DNA from: Platerodrilus igneus
Taxonomy: Eukaryota > Arthropoda > Insecta > Coleoptera > Lycidae
Reading direction: 5' to 3'
Assembly (NCBI GenBank): GCA_036346225.1
Contig: JARFIW010000500.1
Coordinates: 2,418,001-2,482,000 of the forward strand
Length of the DNA: 64,000 bases
This document shows positions 57,439 through 64,000 of this stretch, one piece after another (position 1 is the stretch's first letter; every line of letters starts with the position of its first letter). The translations under genes and the position numbers were made by a program. The notes below the pieces were generated by a model that was given only the letters and a program-made list of their open reading frames with translations, did no database searches and was not told the origin of the DNA.

Positions 57439-57945
57439 GTTTCATTCACTTTCCACGATATAGAAAACTGAGTAGGACTGTATTACATAGGATTTTCAAT
57501 AACTAAATTAAATGAAATATTTAGAGTTGGAGACAATGAAAACAATTGGTTTCTATATAATAAAGCAAACAAACACTCACCTTATCCTTCCAGTAGACTG
57601 CATATACGAGCGTTTGTTCTTGTGGACAAGTGGACAGCATAAACGTGAATTGCCTGTTCTTTAATATACAGCCATAAACCAAAATATAAACACTGACTCC
57701 AAATCACATGGTAATCACTACATAGGTTACATACATACAAAAAAAGGACGGTACACACATTGAACTCGTCAATAATATTTTTACATGTCACTTCCACCAA
57801 GTATGGAAAGTAACTCTTTGTTTTAAATAACAAAAAGAGGGGGAGTAAACTCTCACTAATATATCGGAATTATTCGCGAACTAATCTACCATTACCGATC
57901 CGACCAATATACCAAATTTATACGCGAGTTAACCGAATATTCCGC
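57439..57945 (-). repeat. 3' LTR of the BEL/Pao element
   Basis: Bases 57439-57616 match 63823-64000 almost base for base (GTTTCATTCACTTTCCACGA through CTGCATATACGAGCG). The upper limit is estimated from the purine-rich stretch on the minus strand near 57945-57955, the likely polypurine tract. Compared with the other copy the last seven or eight bases toward the copia scrap are missing or replaced. Confidence 0.8.
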
Positions 57946-58008
57946 CCACCGTAAAGTACCCAATTTTACCCAAATAGAGACGTGTAAGATAAATTCTTAA
58001 GCAAAACG

Positions 58009-61000
58009 TCAACCAAAGAAAAATGCATAAACACAAAAAATAAATACTAAATCAAGATTTTGATTAGGAAGAGGACATAGTTTGATGACAGGCCTCTTTA
58101 AATAACCTGGAGAGGTTCTGAGAGTAACTACCCGAGTTTTCCCGTCAGACCCGGGATGGAGAGAGACAACCCGCTCCAACTTCCATTGCAAAGGAGGCAA
58201 GAGTTCATTGCATATCAAAACGAGCATGCCTTCTTTGACAGAATTGCCCTCAAGAAGAAATTTTGAACGCTGTTGCAGAGTGTTCAAATATTCATTCCGC
58301 CAGCGTTTCCAAAACAGTTGATGAAGTGCTTGTATTTTCTGCCACCGAGATAAACATGACATGTTGATGTCCGATAGGTCTTCATCAAAAAAGGTTCCTA
58401 AAGGTTCGATCTTTAAAAAATGATTTGGAGTAATAGCCGTGAAATCGTTAGGATCAGAACTATTAGGACACAACGGTCGCGAATTGAGCACAGCTTCGAT
58501 TTGCGAAAAAAGAGTACACGTCTCTTCAAAGGTGAGTATGTGGTCTTCAATAACTTTTATTACATGGTATTTAACTGATTTAATGCCTGCCTCCCACAAG
58601 CCACCCATGTGGGGGGCTGTCAGCGGGTTGAAGTGCCAGACCAAATGTTCGGCTTTAATCGCTAAACGAAAATACTGCAAAATTGCTTTATTAGCTGCCA
58701 CAAAATTAGTGCCACAATCACTAAATATTTGGGTGCACAACCCTCTGCGGGCTATAAAACGAAACAGAGCTGCTAAAAATGCCTCTGCAGAGAGAGCAGA
58801 GGCGCATTCCAGATGAACAGCTTTTTTAGAAAAGCAAATAAATAAGCAAAGATAGGCCTTCAATTCTTTTGACCCTCGAATTCTACTGGCGGTAATAGAA
58901 AAGGCTCCACCAAAATCAACACCCACAATCTTGAAAACCTTTACCTCAGAAACCCTGCTTTCTGGCAAATCAGCCATAATGGGAGGAGTGAAAGGAGTAG
59001 GACAAACACGAAAACATGTGTAGCAAGTTGATAATACTGAACGGAGAGACCTTTGCGGGAATAAAATCCAAAATTGTTGCCTAAATAGGGACAGCAAAGT
59101 GTGATATCCGACATGCAAATAAATTCTAAGAAAATGACCAATAATTAAACGCATTAAGTTGCCTTTTCGAGGCAACAAGATCAGGTGCCTTTGGTCAAAA
59201 TTAAGTGAAGCATTCCTATAACGACCTCCCACATGGATTATATCATTATCGTCCAAGAATGGATTCAACTTTCGAATAGTTTTACAACATACCTTACCCT
59301 TTCTCAACTGGTCTATTTCAATACTAAATTCACTTTGTTGGACATGTTTTATTAAAACCAACAGACCTTTGAAGTTCTGGAGTAGTAGATGCTCCACAAA
59401 AATATTTAATCTTACGACTATAATAAATAAATCGAGGACAGTAACCAATGATTCGTTACAACTTCGGTAAAGACGAAATTCTATCGATGATAGTCCCTAT
59501 ATCCTCCACCGAACTTAGTAAACAAATATTCTGGTTTACTTCTTCGTTAGTCTTAATCAAATTTGGTTGAACGGGCTAACCAGTTCTCGGTCCAATAAGC
59601 CAAGGGGGACCCGCCTACCATAAGGGATGCGACTTCAAATGAGAGGGTAATAAGCCTCTCGAAGCACAGTCACAAGTTCTGGAGTAGTAAATGCTCCACA
59701 AAAATATTTAATCTTACGACTATAATAAATAAATCGAGGACAGTAACCAATGATTCGTTACAACTTCGGTAAAGACGAAATTCTATCGATGATAGTCCCT
59801 ATATCCTCCACCGAACTTAGTAAACAAATATTCTGGTTTACTTCTTCGTTAGTCTTAATCAAATTTGGTTGAACGGGCTAACCAGTTTTCGGTCCAATAA
59901 GCCAAGGGGGACCCGCCTACCATAAGGGATGCGACTTCAAATGAGAGGGTAATAAGCCTCTCGAAGCACAGTCACAAGGATTATCTTGTGATGAAACATA
60001 AAACCAATGATCTTCAGGCAATTGCTCTTGGATTATGGACACACGATTCGCCACAAATGTCTTCCAAGTATGAGATGGCGACCTAAGCCAGGACAGCATC
60101 ACTTGCGAGTCAGACCATGCAATTGTATTGGTAAATGTTATTTTTTCTTTAAAGGCTTTCGAACGAAAGCTATCAATTTCACCAAAAGAAGAGCAGCACA
60201 AAGCTCAAGGCGAGGAATGGATAAACTTTGCAGAGGGGCTACACGAGTTTTGCTAATTACTAAAAAAGTAGATATTGTCTCATTGGAATTGTTGGACAGC
60301 TGAAAATAAACTGCAGCTGCAAAAGCCGCTTCACTGCTATCACTAAATCCATGCAATTCAGAAAATAGATGACATATATGCCATAAAATCTTTGATTCCT
60401 TGATTAACGGTAACTCCGACTGAAACTTCTTCCAAGAATTAACAATTTCAAGGGGAGGTTCTTCATCCCAACTCAAGCCCAAGATCTATAATTTTTGAAT
60501 TAGACATTACGCAAACACCACTATTGGCGACACAAAGCCCACAGGATCAAATATACGGGCTAATTCCGAGAGGATGTGATGCTTCGTGCAATGTGTTTCC
60601 TAGGAACAAATATTATATAAAAAATAATCTGTCGCAGGAGTCCATTCCAAACCTAAGACCTTTACAGTTGAAGGCTCATCAGGGCTAAAAGATATAGTCT
60701 GCTGTTGTGAGACATCCAACCCTTGTAAAACAGTAGAATTATTACTAACAAATTTCTTAAGCTCAAACCAACTTCTAAGTGATAGTGCGATGAAATCCAT
60801 CGCTAACTGGGGAGTGCTTTCTGACGAGCTAGAATCCGAAATTATGTCATCCACGTACACTTCAGACAGCAAAACCTTGGCTGCTATAGGGAAGTCCACT
60901 GACTCATCCCAAGCTAGTTGCTGGATAGTTCGTAACGCTAAAAATGGTGCAGACGATACACCAAACGTGACTATTCATACAAATTTCCAATCAGGGGGTT

Positions 61001-62101
61001 CCAGAGAAAAACGCCATAAAAGACGCTGAAAATTGCAATGCTCCTCACAAATGTAAATATGTCGATACATTTGTTTAATATCTGCAATGAGGGCATACCT
61101 ATGCAACCTAAACCTCAATAAAATTTCAACAATATCTGTGTGTAATTCCGGACCTGGTATCAAAGCATTGTTTAAAGAGATGCCGTTTGAGGACGTACTC
61201 GAGGCATTCATCACTACACGCAATTGCGTTGATGATGATTGTAATTTACAAACCCCATGGTGAGGTATATAACATACATTCAAATTCTCTATGGGAGCAG
61301 CTTCTATCATGTGCCCCGAATCAATATAATACTGCATAGCCTTTATGTATAGGCCACGTAATTCAGGATTGTTATATAAACACTTTTCTAATGATTTTAA
61401 GCATTGTAGAGCTGTGGAATAGCTTTCCCCAAATATAGGAGGACAACCGTCTACAAATGGCAGACTTACTGTATAACAACCCTCACTATCTCTTCTATAA
61501 TTTTTTTCAAAATCTGCTTCATAAGGTTCTACCTGGTTGTGAGAAGGCAACTGTTCCAATTCCCACAACTTTCCTCAAACGTACTTTCAACAAAATAGCA
61601 AGAAGCCTGATTTGGCTCCTTGGCCGAAATCTTACCCATTAAAACATACCCAAAAATGGTATTAATAGCTGATGACTCTTTGTTATTGAGCCCTGAAATT
61701 ACATTACCCAATAAAATCTGGTGAAACACTTCTGCTCCTAGCAGCATATCCAGAGGCGCTTTAACATCAAAATGTGGATCTGCTAAGTATAAGTTTTGTA
61801 TATGTTTCCATGAATTATTCTTTTGTAAATTATTTGCAAGCATTTCACCACAAATAGACAATGAGATTTGAGCACTGAGAGAAATCAGGGGGCCTACTCC
61901 CTTTCTAGATTGCAGGGAACAAGTGACAAGCCCTCTACTCTTAAGATAGGTTTGCCTCAAACCACGAATAAACATACTTGAATGTTTTCGAATTAAACCT
62001 AATTTTTGCACACAACTTTCTGTGATAAAATTGACTTGTGAACCACAATCCAACAAAATGCGAATAGGTACTGGTACATTACCTGCACTTAATACATTCA
62101 C
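58009..62101 (-). pseudogene. BEL/Pao pol: protease, RT, RNase H, integrase
   Basis: Order on the minus strand: an aspartic-protease-type domain with IRILLDCGSQVNFIT (about 62020-62065), then RT with LRVVMNASSTSSNGISLNNA (about 61170-61230), YALIADIKQMYRHI (about 61055-61095) and the catalytic YVDD box at 60845-60856 (EVYVDDIISDS). RNase H follows with LHGFSDSSEAAFAAAVYFQL (60295-60355) and ISIPRLELCAALLL-like near 60195-60235. Integrase forms a 479-codon frame at 58009-59448 with the zinc-binding part, VGVDFGGAFSI, IFSDCGTNF (58715-58740) and the C-terminal WKLERVVSLHPGSDGKTR block. Frameshifts occur near 61000, 60580 and 60170. A 302-base tandem duplication separates RNase H from integrase. 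Confidence 0.93.
59374..59977. repeat. 302-base tandem duplication inside BEL pol
   Basis: GTTCTGGAGTAGTAGATGCT at 59374 recurs at 59676 (one base changed), and the two copies, 59374-59675 and 59676-59977, differ at only a few sites by eye. The unit length is not a multiple of three. Confidence 0.93.
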
Positions 62102-62131
62102 AATCGCTGTACCTAATAGAACCGTAGGATT

Positions 62132-63474
62132 TTACTGGGCCATCCCTGAAAATGGAGTCACCCCAGGCGGATAGGATACTCCACTATCTTCTGATGAAGC
62201 CAATGGCTCTGATAAAGTGGAATAATTGTTCATCTCGGGCACAGATAACTTTCTGAAATACAGCAAAGTATTATGACGGCCAGAACATATCGTACACGAT
62301 TTCTGTTCCTTACAAACTTTCACGGTATGTGAATCTTTCAAGCAAACAAAACAGCGATTCCGATTTCTAATCCATCGAAACCTCTCAAAAGCTGATTTAT
62401 CTTGGAATACATTGCAAGACGAGATATCGTGTTCCTTTGAACATAAAGTACAACCAGTAGCTGATTTATCAAACAGTACTGTAGATTTAACTTTAATGTT
62501 ATATATTTGATCACCTTTAAAAACCTTTTTAGACTTTGAAGAACCTAATGTTCCTAAATTGTCTAAAGCACAACTTTGTTTCCCTAAAAACGTTAATAAC
62601 GAATCTATACCAGGGATTTTCTTACATTTGTCAACAATGCTTAGCTCAAATTGCTCCCTAGTAACTACATCTAATTTCTGTAGTAACATATTAACCAATA
62701 ACAAATTCAATTGTTCCTCCTGGTCAGGCAATAAAACTTTGAGCGCGGCCTAAATTTTCATTAAATTGATCTACCAATTTTTTCATTGTAGAGGATTAAC
62801 GATCAGAAATATTTTGTATCTTATACAAATTACAAAGATAATTATTAGCAATTAATCTAATATTAAGATATCTATCATTTAATATCTTCAAGGCAATAGG
62901 GTAATTGGTTGCTGTCGCCTTTAAACTTTTTATAAGAGATGCAGGTTCAGATTCTAAATGCATGACCAAAAAATGGAATTTTTCTGCATCGGATAATTTC
63001 CCATTACTATCAATTAAACTTTTAAATAATTCCATAAACGATTGATATTTGGCAATATCTCCAGTAAAAACCTTCAACTTAATAGATGGAAGCTTTAAAT
63101 GTGGTTGATCCATAGTACCACAAGATTCCACTTCTTTAACACATAGAACTTTATCTAATAACCTAACTAAATTTCGATGCTTTGTTCGAGTTGAGTAGGA
63201 AATGTTATCAAAAGTTTCTGTTAAAGTATGAACGTTATCCACTAGATTATCGGGAATACCTGACTTCACTACATGCGTTTGATATTCAGAAAACCCTTTC
63301 TTGTGTCTGTGAAGTCTTCCGCATGCATATTATACAATTTTCCATTTCTTCCCTTATACCTGAACTTTCAGCAGCTTGCATTAAATCCAGTAAATTCACA
63401 CTGGGTTTAATCAAACTTTCAAGTGTTTCGATACCTTCTTCAAGCTTAGGCATTATTAATAATAAATAAAGCAA
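62132..63474 (-). pseudogene. BEL/Pao gag
   Basis: Starts near 63450 (MPKLEEGIETLESLIKPSVN). Next comes the DUF1759-type gag core with LPSIKLKVFTGDIAKYQSFM and HLESEPASLIKSLKAT (about 62890-63100). After a stop and frame change near 62790 the second half follows (PDQEEQLNLLLVNMLLQKLD). Cysteine-rich motifs CTLCSKEHDISSC and RCFVCLKDSHTVKVC lie at about 62310-62470. A TAA at about 62132 separates it from pol, and the same frame continues into the protease. BEL elements normally encode one polyprotein, so this stop is probably a mutation. Confidence 0.9.
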
Positions 63475-63796
63475 TAATCCGAATTTAAACTATAATCAAG
63501 CAACGATTGATATGCAATAAACTAATGCACGTAAATTATTAAATGCTTCGCAATGTAAACAAACACGCATAACCTCCCAAATGGCATGTAACCCCAAATA
63601 ACGTCAAAACACGAAGCAAGGTTAGAGCGGAATGCCGAAGAAATACGAAGATTTACGATTGCGTTGAAAACAACCAATTTCAAGTACAAATTAACTTGAC
63701 CGTTTTAATAGATTTCGTGGAAAATGAACCTAAAATGTATGTTTAACAGATGTGCGCTCGGTCAAACACATCGCCGGTTGAAACAATAACAAACCA
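63475..63796 (-). other. BEL 5' leader
   Basis: Non-coding stretch between primer-binding site and gag start on the minus strand. Nothing else recognised. Confidence 0.6.
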
Positions 63797-63815
63797 GATC
63801 CGGCTCGAAGAGCCA
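63797..63815 (-). other. candidate BEL primer-binding site
   Basis: On the minus strand TGGCTCTTCGAGCCGGATC starts with TGG, directly after a CA that would end the LTR (GAAACTCGTACA). The complement has the GGCTCGAAG...CCA look of a tRNA 3' end. The tRNA is not assigned. Confidence 0.6.
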
Positions 63816-64000
63816 TGTACGAGTTTCATTCACTTTCCACGATATAGAAAATTGAGTAGAACTGTATTACATAGGATTTTCAATAACTAAATTAAATGAA
63901 ATATTCAGAGTTGGAGACAATGCAAACAATTGGTTTCTATATAATAAAGCAAACAAACACTCACCTTGTCCTTCCAGTAGACTGCATATACGAGCGCTTG
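63816..64000 (-). repeat. 5' LTR of the BEL/Pao element, cut by the window end
   Basis: Matches 57439-57616. Differences between the two are few (for example ATTCAG versus ATTTAG near 63902 and GTCCTTCC versus ATCCTTCC near 63968), which suggests a moderately young insertion. About two thirds of the LTR lies beyond 64000. Confidence 0.85.

Noticed and set aside
1..64000. CRISPR arrays, operons, riboswitches and replication origins of bacterial type
   Set aside because: The window is eukaryotic with spliced genes; the tandem repeats seen lack regular unique spacers.

Overview
This is eukaryotic, AT-rich DNA, most probably from an arthropod and by its transposon mix an insect; the species cannot be fixed from the sequence. 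Only two host genes are recognisable, both on the + strand. One is the 3' part of an RBCK1/HOIL-1-type RBR E3 ubiquitin ligase: an exon at 21405-22534 and the last exon at 42628-42948, separated by a 20,093-base intron. The other is the spliceosomal core protein SmB (54300-54969), whose first exon holds only the start codon. Upstream exons of the ligase were not found.

Almost everything else is mobile or repetitive DNA, mostly broken. Region 1-12,800 is AT-rich, with three diverged copies of an unnamed repeat (1-420, 7950-8760, 11440-12150), a copia remnant (4430-5943) and a head-to-head pair of 0.5-0.6 kb LTR-like units (6195-7344) that splits a 72-base tandem array. Region 12,900-15,210 is a minus-strand, env-bearing gypsy (errantivirus-type) remnant. 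Region 16,285-19,060 is a minus-strand RTE-like LINE with a SINE inside it. Further units of the LTR-like family lie at 20143-20794, 23747-24434, 45492-46052, 46125-46693 and 51927-52563; three of these are flanked by exact 4-base duplications.

The ligase intron (22,535-42,627) holds a Tigger/jerky-like remnant, two Jockey/CR1-like LINEs, and a three-level nest: a piggyBac-like element (about 30,200-37,170) interrupted at TA by a pogo/Tigger-like element (31048-36045), itself interrupted by an RTE-like LINE (33330-35567). A longer inverted copy of that LINE, with the same compound 3' end, follows at 37985-41998.

Downstream of the ligase is a minus-strand gypsy (pol at 43320-45480, perhaps gag at 52564-53046). 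Between these parts lie several LTR-like units and a plus-strand gypsy (47017-51896), which itself contains a palindromic element with an 11-base target duplication and a SINE with a 13-base duplication. SmB follows, with three tandem 3' repeats that each carry a poly(A) signal. The window ends with a PIF/Harbinger remnant, a copia scrap and a nearly complete but broken BEL/Pao element (57439 to the window edge).

No CRISPR array, operon or intact tRNA/rRNA gene was seen. The main interest is the insertion history, which target duplications allow to be read to the base in several places, and some possibly undescribed repeat architectures.
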